From the NCBI RefSeq assembly GCF_019343455.1, contig NZ_CP049362.1, positions 1,426,001-1,490,000 of the forward strand: a DNA stretch of 64,000 nt. Direction: 5' to 3'. The translations under genes and the position numbers were made by a program. This DNA is from Alcaligenes ammonioxydans. Its GTDB lineage: Bacteria; Pseudomonadota; Gammaproteobacteria; Burkholderiales; Burkholderiaceae_B. Numbering within the stretch: the stretch's first letter is position 1; every line of letters begins with the position of its first letter. Shown here piece after piece: positions 7,656 through 17,800 of the stretch. Below the pieces are notes generated by a model. The model had not been told where the DNA came from, did not search any database, and saw nothing but the letters and a program-made list of their open reading frames with translations.

Positions 7656-10058
7656 ATGAAGCCGCTACGACGATGTGCGCAGGTCTTGCTCGTTTTGCTG
7701 AGCTTGATGGTGGGCTGGGTGCCGATGGTTCAGGCGCAAGCCCTGTCCGAGTCCGAGCAAGAGCGTCAGATGATGCGCGAGTTGCAGCAGGCCCAGGACG
7801 AGCTGCGCCTGATGCAGTATGGCCTGGAAGGCAATCAGGCCTCGATACGACCTGAGCGCAGTTATGAGCAGGATCAGAAACTGCAGCGAACGCAGGACTT
7901 GTCCAGCCGCGTGGTGCAATCGCTGGAGCGGCGCAGTCGCTTGTTGCAGGCCCGTCTTCAGGAGTTGGGCGAGGACGCCGGCGATGAGGCCGATCAACTC
8001 ACACTGCACAATGAGCGTATGCGCCTGCGACGTGCGGATGCCGCCTTGCGCGCGGACTTGCGTGTCGCCCGCCTGGTGCAGTTGGAGTCTCAACAGACCC
8101 GTCAGTTGCTGCATGAGGCGACAGCTCGTTATGCCAAAGAAAAACGCTGGCAACGCAGTCCCTCCTTGGTTTTGCTGGAAAGTTTGCCCGAGCTAAGGGC
8201 GGCTTGGCCCGAGGATCGTCAGAAGCTGTCCGATCTGGCCGGGCAGTGGCGGCAAACCTGGAAAAACAGCAGTTGGCAGCAAAGCAGCGCCTCCTTGTGG
8301 CTGGTGGCTGCTGTTTTGATGCTGGGGATGGTCCTGTTTCGCATGACGCCCATTTGGATCAGTCGTTACCTGCCAGCCGGACGTTTACGTCGATCCAGTC
8401 TGACGATCGTCAATTTTTTTCTGTGGTTTATTCTCAGCTGGGTTCTGGTCGATCAACTGGTTGAGTTGGTGATGGAGCGGCCTGGCCTGTCCACCATACA
8501 GTACGAACTGCTGGCCTATCTCAACTTGGCGGCATGGCTTGCCGCGGTAGTGCTGGCATCGATCAAGGGCATTGTCATACAGCCTCGCTCTTCCTGGCGC
8601 TTGATACCCGTGTCGGCCCAAACCCAAGGTCGCTTGCGTTATTTTGCCTACGCTTTTTTTCTGGTCGCCTATCTGGATGTGGCGGAGAGCTTCTTTCGCG
8701 GTTCCATCGGCGTGTCGGATGCGTTTCAGGCCCTGCTCGATGGGGTGAGCAGTGTGCTCTATCTGCTGTTGTATGCCTATGGCTTGTGGGTCATGCGCGA
8801 TGAGCTGTTTGATCGTACCGAGATACAGGGGCAAAGCGCGGTTCGCACGGGGCGCAGTTGGGCACGTCTGGCCTTTAAAGGCGCTGTCGTGGTTTATGTT
8901 CTGGTCTTGGGCTTGTTTATTGGCGGCTGGCAAGTCCTGTCTGATGATTTGATGACTCATTTCATGACGATGCCGCTGGTGTTGGGTCTGCTTGCCTATG
9001 TGTTCATGGTCTGTTTGCAGGACATGTCCGATTCCTTGCTGGCCTATCTGCGCAATCGCAGTCGTGACCCGGAAGCGGCGCCGATTCGCGTGCAAAGCCA
9101 GCTCGTTGTGGTCTTCTTTGCGCTCGCGCGTATGACCGTGCTGGGTCTGGCCATCTGGATGGGTAGTGGGGACTGGTTGAACGAACCCAAACAGATGCTG
9201 GAGTCCGGCCTGGGCGTTTCACGCGATGTCCTGCGACTGGGCGCTGTGCAGTGGCGCCTGGATTTGTGGCTGATTGCCTTGGGCGTCATGTTGGTGGGTG
9301 CGGTCCTGATCCACTGCTTGCGGGTCTGGCTGCGTCAGCGCTACATGCCTAACACCACGCTGGAGCCCGGCCTGCAAAATGCGATTGTCGGTGTGGTGGG
9401 ATATATCGCCTATTTTGTTCTGCTGGTGATCTGCCTGTCTATGCTGGGGGTGCCGATTGAGTCCGTAACCTGGGTTTTCACCGCCCTGACGGTGGGCCTG
9501 GGTTTTGGTTTGCGCGGCATTGTGCAAAATATCGCGTCGGGTCTGATGCTGATGGTCGAGCGCCCCGTGAAAGTGGGGGATTGGGTGGAAGTACAGGGCA
9601 GTGAAGGCAATGTGCGCCAGATTCGCCTGCGGGCCACCTATGTGGAACGTTTTGATCGCACGATGGTGATGGTTCCCAACTCTCAGATGATGGGTCAGCA
9701 GGTTCGCAATCTGACCTACACCCCTAGCTCCCTGGGGGCGATTGAGTCCCGGCTGCTGTTCCCGCTGGATGTGGATGCGGATGCCATCATGCAGATTCTG
9801 CGTGAAGCCGTCATGTCCGAACCGGAAATTCTGGACGAGCCGGCCCCCGTCCTGTCGTGTGACGGGATTTTTGGCGATGGTTTGGCTTTTAGCATGCGCT
9901 GTTTCATCAACAGCATGCGGGTACAGCGCCGGGTCCGGAGCAACCTGATGCTGGAGATCTTGCGTCGCCTGCGCCAGCAGGGCATTACCTTGCACCCTGC
10001 ACAGCGCTGGGTGCAACAGGCCATGGATAAAGACAGGGCGCAAGAGCCAGATTTCTAG
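7656..10058 (+). CDS. mechanosensitive ion channel family protein (DUF3772 type), second of a tandem pair
   Basis: The 800-aa product has the same plan as its neighbour: signal peptide (cleavage after VQAQA), Gln/Arg-rich coiled coil to about residue 200, around eleven membrane helices and an MscS domain (GLGFGLRGIVQNIASGLMLMVERPVKVGDWV, then FDRTMVMVPNSQM). A purine-rich GGGAGGC site precedes the ATG. The two proteins are clearly paralogous but well diverged, which suggests an old duplication with separate gating or localisation rather than a recent copy. Mixed complexes are possible but only a guess. Confidence 0.85.
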   Translation: MKPLRRCAQVLLVLLSLMVGWVPMVQAQALSESEQERQMMRELQQAQDELRLMQYGLEGNQASIRPERSYEQDQKLQRTQDLSSRVVQSLERRSRLLQARLQELGEDAGDEADQLTLHNERMRLRRADAALRADLRVARLVQLESQQTRQLLHEATARYAKEKRWQRSPSLVLLESLPELRAAWPEDRQKLSDLAGQWRQTWKNSSWQQSSASLWLVAAVLMLGMVLFRMTPIWISRYLPAGRLRRSSLTIVNFFLWFILSWVLVDQLVELVMERPGLSTIQYELLAYLNLAAWLAAVVLASIKGIVIQPRSSWRLIPVSAQTQGRLRYFAYAFFLVAYLDVAESFFRGSIGVSDAFQALLDGVSSVLYLLLYAYGLWVMRDELFDRTEIQGQSAVRTGRSWARLAFKGAVVVYVLVLGLFIGGWQVLSDDLMTHFMTMPLVLGLLAYVFMVCLQDMSDSLLAYLRNRSRDPEAAPIRVQSQLVVVFFALARMTVLGLAIWMGSGDWLNEPKQMLESGLGVSRDVLRLGAVQWRLDLWLIALGVMLVGAVLIHCLRVWLRQRYMPNTTLEPGLQNAIVGVVGYIAYFVLLVICLSMLGVPIESVTWVFTALTVGLGFGLRGIVQNIASGLMLMVERPVKVGDWVEVQGSEGNVRQIRLRATYVERFDRTMVMVPNSQMMGQQVRNLTYTPSSLGAIESRLLFPLDVDADAIMQILREAVMSEPEILDEPAPVLSCDGIFGDGLAFSMRCFINSMRVQRRVRSNLMLEILRRLRQQGITLHPAQRWVQQAMDKDRAQEPDF

Positions 10059-10072
10059 GGTTTTCCCAGTGA

Positions 10073-10123
10073 TTGAAAGCTGAAATATTCATCCGTATAA
10101 TTTGTTTAGCCACACTAAACAAA
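10073..10123 (+). promoter_or_regulatory. sigma70 promoter overlapped by a palindromic operator
   Basis: TTGAAA (10073-10078), a 17-bp spacer and a perfect TATAAT (10096-10101) form a strong promoter for the gene at 10157. Immediately downstream, TTTGTTTAG (10101-10109) and CTAAACAAA (10115-10123) make a perfect 9-bp inverted repeat with a 5-bp centre, covering the start site. This placement is typical of repression. The convergent XRE-cupin gene at 13026-13556 is the obvious candidate regulator. Confidence 0.7.
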
Positions 10124-10156
10124 AAAGCGCGTGACGCGCATCAGGATGGATGAGAC

Positions 10157-11455
10157 ATGAGTAAGCAACAGCCCCTTCAGGGTCCGGCCCCCGTTTCGCC
10201 CTGGCGTGCTGCCAGTGCAGCCGGCTTGGGCACCATGATCGAATACTACGATTTTCAGCTCTATGGCGTGTTGGCCGTGACGCTTAGCGTGCTGTTTTTC
10301 CAGACGGGTGATGAAAGCGCTGCTTTGCTGTCCACGCTGGCCGTATTTGGCGGCGCCTTTCTGGCCCGCCCCTTGGGGGGCATCTTTTTTGGCTGGTTTG
10401 GTGACAAGCATGGCCGTACCGCTGCTCTGATGTTCACAATTGTGGGCATTGGGGTCGCCAGCGCCTTGATGGGCATGCTGCCGACCTATGCCACCTTGGG
10501 GCTGGCTGCTCCCGCCTTGTTGCTGTTGTGCCGTTTACTGCAGGGTTTTTTTGCCGGGGGAGAGATTACCGGGGCCGCCACCTATGTGGCGGAATGCTCG
10601 CCAGTGGGCAAACGCGGTTTTTTCGGCGCATTCAATCCGGCCGCGGCGACTCTGGGTCTGTCCCTGGCTACGGGGGTGGCGGGCCTGGTCACCAGTATCG
10701 TCGGCAAGGACGCCATGCTGGAGTGGGGCTGGCGGATCCCCTTTTTGTTGTCCATTCCCCTGATCGTGTTGTGTGTCTGGGCTCGCTCGCGTATTGAGGA
10801 TTCACCGCGATTTAAAGAGATGCTCAAGCGCCATCACCCTGAGCATTCGCCCTTGTCCCTGATTGTGCGTGATTACCGTCGCCCCTTATTGCAGGTGATC
10901 GCCATTGGCTTTGCCCAGAATGCGGCCGGCTATGTTGGCGTGGTGTATCTGAGCACCCATTTGATCCATACCCTGAAATACGACGGCACCGCGGTGTTCT
11001 GGCTGATTTCCCTGGTCACCTTGTGCTCGGCCTTCATCATGCCTTTTGCCGGCAGCCTGTCTGACCGTTTCGGTCGCAAGCCCTTGCTGACGATTGGCCT
11101 GCTCGGTTATCTGGTGCTGGTTCCCTTGACGATGTGGGTGGCCTCCTGGGGCAGCTTCCCGCTGGCCGTCATTGCGGTGGCCGTGTCCATTCTGCCGTTC
11201 ATTGTGGTCCAGGCCGTGGGTTACCCCCTGTATGCCGAATTGTTTCCTACCCGAGTGCGCTACAGCGGTGTGTCGCTGGGCTTTAACATCGCCACCATTC
11301 TGGGTGGAGCGACGGCCCCTTTTGTCGCCTCCTGGCTGACAGGTCTGACTGGTTCGAGCATGGCACCTGCGTTCTATGTGATGGTGGTGGCATTGATCGG
11401 GATGGTTGCCTTGAGCACGGTGCAAGAAACCTCGGGTCGCCAATTGGCTGATTGA
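10157..11455 (+). CDS. MFS transporter, metabolite:H+ symporter (MHS) type
   Basis: This 432-aa, twelve-helix membrane protein starts with the MHS-family pattern GTMIEYYDFQLYG and FLARPLGGIFFGWFGDKHGR, with the loop 2-3 signature GDKHGRTAAL and a second copy, GSLSDRFGRKPL, after the central loop. Relatives import organic acids, proline or betaine with protons. It is the first gene behind the palindrome-controlled promoter and is followed by a PLP aminotransferase-fold enzyme and a small SRPBCC-like protein, so it likely imports the amino compound those enzymes act on. Confidence 0.88.
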   Translation: MSKQQPLQGPAPVSPWRAASAAGLGTMIEYYDFQLYGVLAVTLSVLFFQTGDESAALLSTLAVFGGAFLARPLGGIFFGWFGDKHGRTAALMFTIVGIGVASALMGMLPTYATLGLAAPALLLLCRLLQGFFAGGEITGAATYVAECSPVGKRGFFGAFNPAAATLGLSLATGVAGLVTSIVGKDAMLEWGWRIPFLLSIPLIVLCVWARSRIEDSPRFKEMLKRHHPEHSPLSLIVRDYRRPLLQVIAIGFAQNAAGYVGVVYLSTHLIHTLKYDGTAVFWLISLVTLCSAFIMPFAGSLSDRFGRKPLLTIGLLGYLVLVPLTMWVASWGSFPLAVIAVAVSILPFIVVQAVGYPLYAELFPTRVRYSGVSLGFNIATILGGATAPFVASWLTGLTGSSMAPAFYVMVVALIGMVALSTVQETSGRQLAD

Positions 11456-11473
11456 TTTTCAAGGATGTAAACG

Positions 11474-12586
11474 ATGTCTGGGTATTTTCTGTATCACTCC
11501 ATTGGCATGTTCGAGGGCAAGGAAGCCGCCATGCGTGCCGAGCTGGATCAGTTCAGTCAGGTCTGGTCGGCACCGGATGATGCGCAGTGGGGCTACGCCT
11601 TGGGCCAGAAACAGGCTTTCATGGATGCCTGGGCCAGCCTGATTGGCGCTGACTCCAACGATATTGCGCTTAGTGAAAACGTGACCGGCGGCCTGTACAG
11701 CATTCTGGGCTCCTTGCCAGCGCACGTGCTGAAAGGACGTACTGTGCTGGTGGCGGCCGATTGCTTTCCCAGCCTGCATTTCCTGCTGCAAAAGCTGGCC
11801 CTGCGTCTGGGTTTCACCTTGCGCACCGTGCCTTTGAGCGCCGGTCTGTCCTATGTGACCGATGATGATTTCATCCATGCCTGGGATGACAACGTGGGCC
11901 TGGCCCTGGTGACCTGGGTCAGCTCTACCTCCTCGCACCGCGTCAATGTGGACCGTATGGCGCAGTGTGCGACAGAGCATGGCAGCCTGATGGCGCTGGA
12001 TTTGACGCAAGCGGCCGGTCTGGTGCCGTTTACCGTGCATGAAGGCGTCGCCTTTACCTTGTCTGCTTCCTTGAAGTGGGCTTGTGGTGTGTCGGGAGCC
12101 AGCCTTTTGCACGTGCGTGCGGATTTGATCGAGCAGTGCGAGCCCGAGTTTCGTGGCTGGTTCAGCCAGGAAAATCCCTTTAACTGGAATCTGGACCAGT
12201 TCAGCTATGCTGACGGTGCGCGTCGTTTCGACCATGGCACACCGGCTGTTTTGGGCAGTATTGCCTCGTTACCCGGCCTGCGTTTCGTGCTGGAAACCGG
12301 CGTGGAAAAATTGCTGGAACAAAACCGGGCATTGACGGCTATCTTGCTGGATCGCGCCGCCAAGGCCAAGTGGCCGGTGCTGACGCCTTTGGCCGAAAGT
12401 GAACGTGGCGGCAGCATCATGTTGCGTGCCAGCAGTGCCCAGCGTGCGCAGGCCATGGTTGATCGGTTGCGCGAGCAGGAACTGTATTGCGATCAGCGTG
12501 ATGGCGTTTTGCGCCTGTCCCCCGGCAATGTCTGCACCGAGCAGGATGTGCTGCGCTTGTGCGACACCTTGCAAGCCGGCTGGTAA
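11474..12586 (+). CDS. class V aminotransferase-fold PLP enzyme (kynureninase-like)
   Basis: The 370-aa protein has the class V aminotransferase fold: SENVTGGLYSIL in the PLP phosphate region, LVTWVSSTSSHRVNVD, the Asp block MALDLTQAAG, and a Schiff-base Lys in SASLKWACGVSGASLLHV. Closest in layout are kynureninase- and cysteine-desulfurase-like enzymes, but none of the kynurenine pathway genes are adjacent. It lies 18 bp behind the MFS gene and 13 bp ahead of the SRPBCC-like gene. It probably transaminates, lyses or desulfurates an imported amino acid; the exact reaction is unknown. Confidence 0.85.
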   Translation: MSGYFLYHSIGMFEGKEAAMRAELDQFSQVWSAPDDAQWGYALGQKQAFMDAWASLIGADSNDIALSENVTGGLYSILGSLPAHVLKGRTVLVAADCFPSLHFLLQKLALRLGFTLRTVPLSAGLSYVTDDDFIHAWDDNVGLALVTWVSSTSSHRVNVDRMAQCATEHGSLMALDLTQAAGLVPFTVHEGVAFTLSASLKWACGVSGASLLHVRADLIEQCEPEFRGWFSQENPFNWNLDQFSYADGARRFDHGTPAVLGSIASLPGLRFVLETGVEKLLEQNRALTAILLDRAAKAKWPVLTPLAESERGGSIMLRASSAQRAQAMVDRLREQELYCDQRDGVLRLSPGNVCTEQDVLRLCDTLQAGW

Positions 12587-12599
12587 AGGAGGAAGGGCT

Positions 12600-13016
12600 A
12601 TGGATAGTCAAACTTGGGCGCATCAGGCCAGCCGTCGTATCGAGCGATCAGCCAAGGTCGTAATGGACTATATGGCCGATCTGGATGCATTGGGGCGCTG
12701 GTCTTTAGGATGCTTGAATACGCAAGGTGTGGGGCCTGGGCTGGTGGTGGGCACTTCCTTGTTTGATGGTGGGCAGACGCACGTCAGCGTCGAGGTTCTT
12801 GCTGAGCAAGGCCTGATCCGCTATTGGGTGGGCAGCGCGATACAACGTACGCCGCGCATCAGCGCCATGGTGCAGGCGCTGGATGAGCAGACCTGCATCT
12901 TGATCCTGCTGGCCACACGCGCTACGGATATGGATGAAAATCGGTGGTTGCGTTTGCAGCGTTGCCACGAAACCGAACTGGATCTGATCCAGGCCCAGTT
13001 GCACCGCGGGGGCTGA
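12600..13016 (+). CDS. small SRPBCC-like protein of unknown function
   Basis: The ATG at 12600 follows AAAGGAGGAAGG, a near-perfect ribosome site, so the longer frame from 12399 is not the gene. The 138-aa product has the pattern of polyketide-cyclase/SRPBCC domains: a helix around RRIERSAKVVMDYMADLDALGRWSLG, curved sheet strands and a long C-terminal helix rich in Glu, Leu and Gln. It has no signal peptide. As the last gene of the MFS-aminotransferase unit it may bind or process the hydrophobic product. Assignment to SRPBCC is tentative. Confidence 0.65.
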   Translation: MDSQTWAHQASRRIERSAKVVMDYMADLDALGRWSLGCLNTQGVGPGLVVGTSLFDGGQTHVSVEVLAEQGLIRYWVGSAIQRTPRISAMVQALDEQTCILILLATRATDMDENRWLRLQRCHETELDLIQAQLHRGG

Positions 13017-13025
13017 TCCTCGCGC

Positions 13026-13556
13026 TCAATAGCTGGGCGGGGTGATCGCTACAATAAAACGCACATCCTGCTCGTAAGGATTGCGATAGGCGTGAGGCAG
13101 ACTGGAATTGAAGTAACAGCTATCGCCTGTTTGCAAGCAGTGTTGATCATCCCCGACATCAACCAGTAACTGGCCTTCGGTGACCAGCACACATTCTTCG
13201 GCAGGGTGGCTCCAGCGCTGCCCAACCGAGCTGCCGCCCGGCGGTAAAAAGCCCGCCAGCATTTCAATACTGCCAAAGCCCGGCGACACCCGCTGGTATT
13301 GCACGCCAGAGGCGGACTGAATGCTCATGCGTTCGTTCTTACGCACCACGGCCACTTGTTCCACATCGTCTTCCAGGAGGGAAAACAGGGGCGTATCCAG
13401 TGCGCGGGCGATTTGGCGCAAGGTGTCCAGGCTGGGTTGGGTCAGACCTCGCTCTACCTGGCTGATCAGGCCAGGGGAGACTTGCGCCAGCTCGGCCAGC
13501 TTGCGCAATGACAGTTTTTTGTGAAGTCGGACCTGGCGAATACGCAATGCGGCCAT
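13026..13556 (-). CDS. XRE family regulator with C-terminal cupin domain
   Basis: The 176-aa protein joins an N-terminal helix-turn-helix (VRLHKKLSLRKLAELAQVSPGLISQVERGLTQPSLDTLRQIARALD, residues about 9-53) to a C-terminal cupin_2 barrel (residues about 100-170, with HPAEECVLVTEGQL and HAYRNP). Relatives such as PuuR and SutR sense a small molecule in the cupin and repress catabolic operons. It is convergent with the MFS-aminotransferase operon, ending only 9 bp from it, and likely binds the GTTTAG palindrome at 10101-10123. That link is inferred. Confidence 0.88.
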   Translation of the reverse strand: MAALRIRQVRLHKKLSLRKLAELAQVSPGLISQVERGLTQPSLDTLRQIARALDTPLFSLLEDDVEQVAVVRKNERMSIQSASGVQYQRVSPGFGSIEMLAGFLPPGGSSVGQRWSHPAEECVLVTEGQLLVDVGDDQHCLQTGDSCYFNSSLPHAYRNPYEQDVRFIVAITPPSY

Positions 13557-13615
13557 GGAAAAGCGAGCGATAGGTGAGAAAGACGGTATTGTAAGACAAG
13601 CTCGCCAAGCTGAGG

Positions 13616-13640
13616 CGCCGACAGTTCGGGGCTGTCGGCG
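13616..13640. terminator. GC-rich hairpin between the XRE gene and the response regulator
   Basis: CGCCGACAG (13616-13624) pairs with CTGTCGGCG (13632-13640) around a 7-nt loop. It lies past the stop of the leftward response regulator gene. There is no T tract, so termination would be inefficient or Rho-assisted. The rest of 13557-13791 shows no gene. Confidence 0.4.
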
Positions 13641-13791
13641 TGCAGGCTATCGCTGATATCCGGTACAGACCTAGTCGGCGCGCTTTTGCTCGTCGTTACC
13701 TGTCCGGGCACGCACGTTGGATTTCACGTCAGAGAAGGTCGGTGGCCTGGTGCCCAGGGTGTCAGGGTCGTGTTAGTGAGGGCTGGGTGTT

Positions 13792-14805
13792 CTAGGGTGT
13801 GGTGTGCTGCGGTTCATCCGCCCATTTTTCTTTGATGTGCAGCATTTCGGGCAGGCACTTATCCAGCAGCGCAATCAGTTGAGGATCAAAGTGCTGACCG
13901 GACTGCTCACGCAGATAGCTGACGCATGTCTCCACACTCCAGGCTTTTTTATAGGGCCGCTCGCTGGCCAGTGCATCAAATACATCTGCAACAGCTACGA
14001 TGCGGGCAGGCAGGGGAATGTTCTCGCCTTTCAAGCCGTAGGGGTAGCCGCTGCCATCCCATTTTTCGTGATGATACAGGGCAATAGTGCGAGCCAGCTT
14101 GAGCAGACCATGTGAATGCTGGCCGATAATGCGCGCGCCAATCAGGGTATGCGTGCGCATGATGTCCCATTCTTCGGGGGTCAGTTTGCCCGGTTTTTGC
14201 AAAATGGAATCAGGGATGCCGATTTTGCCTATATCGTGCATGGGCGCAGCATGCAGCATCTCGTCGGCCGCTTCGTTGGAATACCCCAGCCAGTGGGCCA
14301 GAATGCGGGTGTAATGGCTCATGCGGATCACATGCCGGCCAACTTCGTTGTCTTTGTACTCGGCGGCCGTACCCAGACAACGAATGATTTGCAGACGGCT
14401 GTCGCTTAGCTCCTGCATCTGTACCAGGGACAGGTGATTGCGTATGCGTGCTTTGAGAATGGCCGGGTTAAAGGGCTTGGAGATATAGTCCACTGCGCCC
14501 AGGTCCAGGCCCATTTGCTCATCGTGGGGTTGCGAGAGTGCCGTGACAAAGATAATGGGTATATGGCGGGTTCTGGGGTCGGCTTTCAAGGTCCGACACA
14601 CGTCGTAGCCCGAGAGCTGCGGCATCATGATATCGAGCAAAATCAGGTCGGGCACATCGCGTTGAGCCAGTTCCAGCGCCTTGGCGCCTTCTTTGGCAAA
14701 GAGCAGGCGGAAGTCCTGCTGCAGGGTGTGGCGCAGAATCTGCAGATTGGCCGGCTCGTCATCAATGAGCAACAGTGTCTGGCGTGGCGAGCTAAATTCA
14801 TTCAT
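13792..14805 (-). CDS. response regulator with HD-GYP phosphodiesterase output
   Basis: The ATG at 14805 gives 337 aa. Residues 10-125 are a receiver domain with acidic pair Asp15/Asp16 and phospho-acceptor Asp58 in LLDIMMP. Residues about 150-330 are an HD-GYP domain with HDIGKIGIPD, HHEKWDGSGYP and the ADVFDAL block intact, so it should hydrolyse c-di-GMP. The start codon lies inside the end of the hybrid kinase gene (8-bp overlap), making a coupled signalling pair. This architecture is the RpfG type. The kinase at 14798-17830 is the probable phosphodonor, via its Hpt domain. Confidence 0.9.
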   Translation of the reverse strand: MNEFSSPRQTLLLIDDEPANLQILRHTLQQDFRLLFAKEGAKALELAQRDVPDLILLDIMMPQLSGYDVCRTLKADPRTRHIPIIFVTALSQPHDEQMGLDLGAVDYISKPFNPAILKARIRNHLSLVQMQELSDSRLQIIRCLGTAAEYKDNEVGRHVIRMSHYTRILAHWLGYSNEAADEMLHAAPMHDIGKIGIPDSILQKPGKLTPEEWDIMRTHTLIGARIIGQHSHGLLKLARTIALYHHEKWDGSGYPYGLKGENIPLPARIVAVADVFDALASERPYKKAWSVETCVSYLREQSGQHFDPQLIALLDKCLPEMLHIKEKWADEPQHTTP

Positions 14806-17800
14806 GGCGTGGCGGATCCTTGGCCAGGCTGGCATTCAATTCCGTGATTAGCGCAGTCAAGATGCTGCTTGCCTGCACAAAGTCAAACAAATCAATGGTT
14901 TTATTCAGATTATTCAGCGTCTCGCTTTGTCCGGTACTTTCCAGGTACTGACAGATCGCCTGCAAGGCAGGCTCATCGAGCTCATTGAGTTGCACGCTGC
15001 TATGCAGAATGTGCAGGTAATTCAACACCACGTCGGGGCTGTGTACCACGCCTGCTTGTGAATCTGTATAGGGGGCCGGTGGACCATGGTGGCTGAGCTC
15101 CTGGGCAATGCGGTTGAACATGTCCTGCAACTGCTCGATGCGTCCGCGCATCTGGCGCGTCTGGCCACGACGGATTTTTTCTTCCAGCTCGGCGCTCAGT
15201 AAGGAAACCTGTGGCAGGCCCAGATTGCCTGCCGTGCCGCGAATACCATGCAGACTGCCCAAGACAACTTCCCAGTTTGGTGAAGCCTGTTTGATCTCAT
15301 CGAGTGGGTAGCGGGTATGCAGATCCGACAAGAAACTAAGCAGCGCACGGCGCAAACGCACTGGCGAGCCCCACAGGCTCAGACCCAGGTCCCAGTCGAT
15401 CAGGCCGCTTTTCTGGGGCTCGACGCTGTCGTCTGGTGAGCTGGTTGTGGCCAGGCCCATGACTCGTGCAATTTCCTGCATCAAGGCAGGCAGGTCCAGC
15501 GGTTTGGTGGCAAAGCCGTTGATGCCGGCTTCCTGTGCAGCGTGGCGATCGGACTCCATGACACTGGCTGTCAGCGCAATCAGCGGTAAAGGCAGGCGTG
15601 CTTCACGACGTTCCTGTTCGCGCCATCGACGGGCGGTCTCCAGTCCGTCCAGTTCAGGCATGTGAACGTCTAGTAAAACGACGTCAAAGTCTTCTTTGTC
15701 CAGCAGCTCCAGCACCTTGTGGCCGCTGTCGGTGGCGGTGACCGAATGGCCGTGCTGTTCAAGCGTCAGGGTCAGCAGTTCCTGATTAAGGTTGATGTCA
15801 TCGGCTACCAGAATTCGCAGGGGGGGCAGGTGGGGCACGGCTTGGTTTTCCGGGCTCAGGCAGGGTTCGTTGCCCGGCTCCAGGGGGATGCGGACTTCAA
15901 AGACGCTGCCCACACCCAGGGTGCTTTGAACCTCCAGCGTGCCGCCCATCAGGTCCACCAACTGGCGGGCGATGGACACGCCCAGGCCCGTGCCGCCAAA
16001 GCGACGGCTGATGGAAACGTCGGCCTGAGTGAAAGGGGTAAATACATGACGCAACTGCTCAGGACTCATGCCGATGCCGGTGTCGGTGACACGGATGGAG
16101 ACTGCATTGCGTCCGGGCTCGGGGTTGACCTCGACCCGCACTGCACCACTTTGAGTAAATTTGATGGCATTGCCGATCAGATTGTTGAGTACCTGCTGGA
16201 TGCGCATCGGGTCGCCCTTGTAAAAAGGGTGCAGCTCGGGCGCACAGCTCAGACGGAACTCCAGGTTCTTGGCATCGGCCGCCAAGCGTAAAGAAGCGAC
16301 GACCTGCTGGCACAGGTCGATCAGAGAAAAGTCCACCTGTTCCAGTTCGACCGAGCCCCGCTCCAGTTTGGTGGTGTCCAGAATATCGTTGAGCAAGGCT
16401 AGCAAGGAGCGCGCTGACTGATTGATAATGTTCAGGTGTTTGCTCTGTTGGGCAGTGAGCGCGTCGTTGAGCATCAAGTCGCTAAACCCAATAATCGCAT
16501 TGAGCGGAGTCCGTATTTCGTGGCTCATATTGGCCAGGAAGGCGCTCTTGGCCTGGGCTGCCTGCTCGGCTTTCTCCGCGCTTTGACGCAAGGATTCCGT
16601 CAAGGCGTTGTAGCGGCTCATATCGGTCACAAAGCCGACAAAAATGGGGTCCCCCGGCTGACGCACCCGACCCACCGCCAGCCGCATGGGCATCAGGCTG
16701 CCATCCTTGCGCAAGCCGGTGACATCGCGGCCTACGCCGATCACTTTAGGGTCATTGCTGCGCAGATAATTGGACAAATAGCTGTCATGGCGAGAGCGGT
16801 CTGGTTCGGGCATGAGCATATTGACGTTACGCCCCAATACTTCACCCGCTTTCCAGCCAAACAGACGCTCTGCCGAATGGTTGAAATCCAGAATAGTGCC
16901 GTTGCTGCTGATCGTGATGATGCCGTCAATGGCCGTATCTACAATCGCGCGGTTATGCGATTCACTCTCTTCCATTTTCAGGAACAGTTGACGGTAGCGC
17001 AGCAAGCCATTGGCGGCGGCCACCAGCACCGTTACGGTAATGGTGAACGTGGACAGCACCATGGAGGCAAAGGTGCTGTTGAAGATGATCAGGTCATCGG
17101 GCGGGGTAGTCTGACCGATAAAACGGGCCGCCGCCATGCCGGTGTAGTGCATGCCAGAGATGGCCAGCCCCAAGACGATGCCACTGATGACCACGCGCTG
17201 CAGCAAGGTCAGGCGCGTACGGTGCAGGCGAAAGCGTATCCACAAAGCCAGGGTGGCCAGAATGACTGCGACGCCTATCGACAGGAAGAACGTGACGGGT
17301 TCATAGCGCAGCAGGGGAGCCATGCGCATGGCGGCCATGCCGCTGTAATGCATGGTGCCGATGCCCAGCCCCACCAGAACCCCGCCGATAATCAGGTGCG
17401 AGCGCTGGACACGGGCTTGCGAGAGAATCTGCAGGGCCACCCAGGACGCGCCTACGCTGGGCAGCACCGACAACATGGTGATGGCCGGATCATAATGCAC
17501 GCTGGTACAGAGCTCGAAGGCCAGCATGCCGATAAAGTGCATGGTCCAGATGCCACCGCCCAGGGCAATGGCGCCTGTGCAAATGGCGATCTGGCGATGC
17601 AGACGCAAATCGGCCATGCGGGCAATATGCGCGGTATGCAGAGCCATGCCCGACGAAAAGATGGCAACCAGCAGGGACAGGATGACCAGGCCACTGTTAT
17701 AGCTGCCAACCAACAAGGGAGCCATGGGGTCCGCACTGATGAAGAACTGGTCGAGTATCCGCATAGGTGCTGATGTCCGAAGCGGCCCACGGGGGCAAGT

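Noticed and set aside
12399..12599. N-terminal extension of the SRPBCC-like protein
   Set aside because: It would overlap the aminotransferase gene by about 190 bp, while a near-perfect ribosome site precedes the ATG at 12600.
16436..17773. 445-codon + strand frame opposite the hybrid kinase
   Set aside because: His/Gln-rich shadow translation of the antisense of membrane helices; no recognisable domain.
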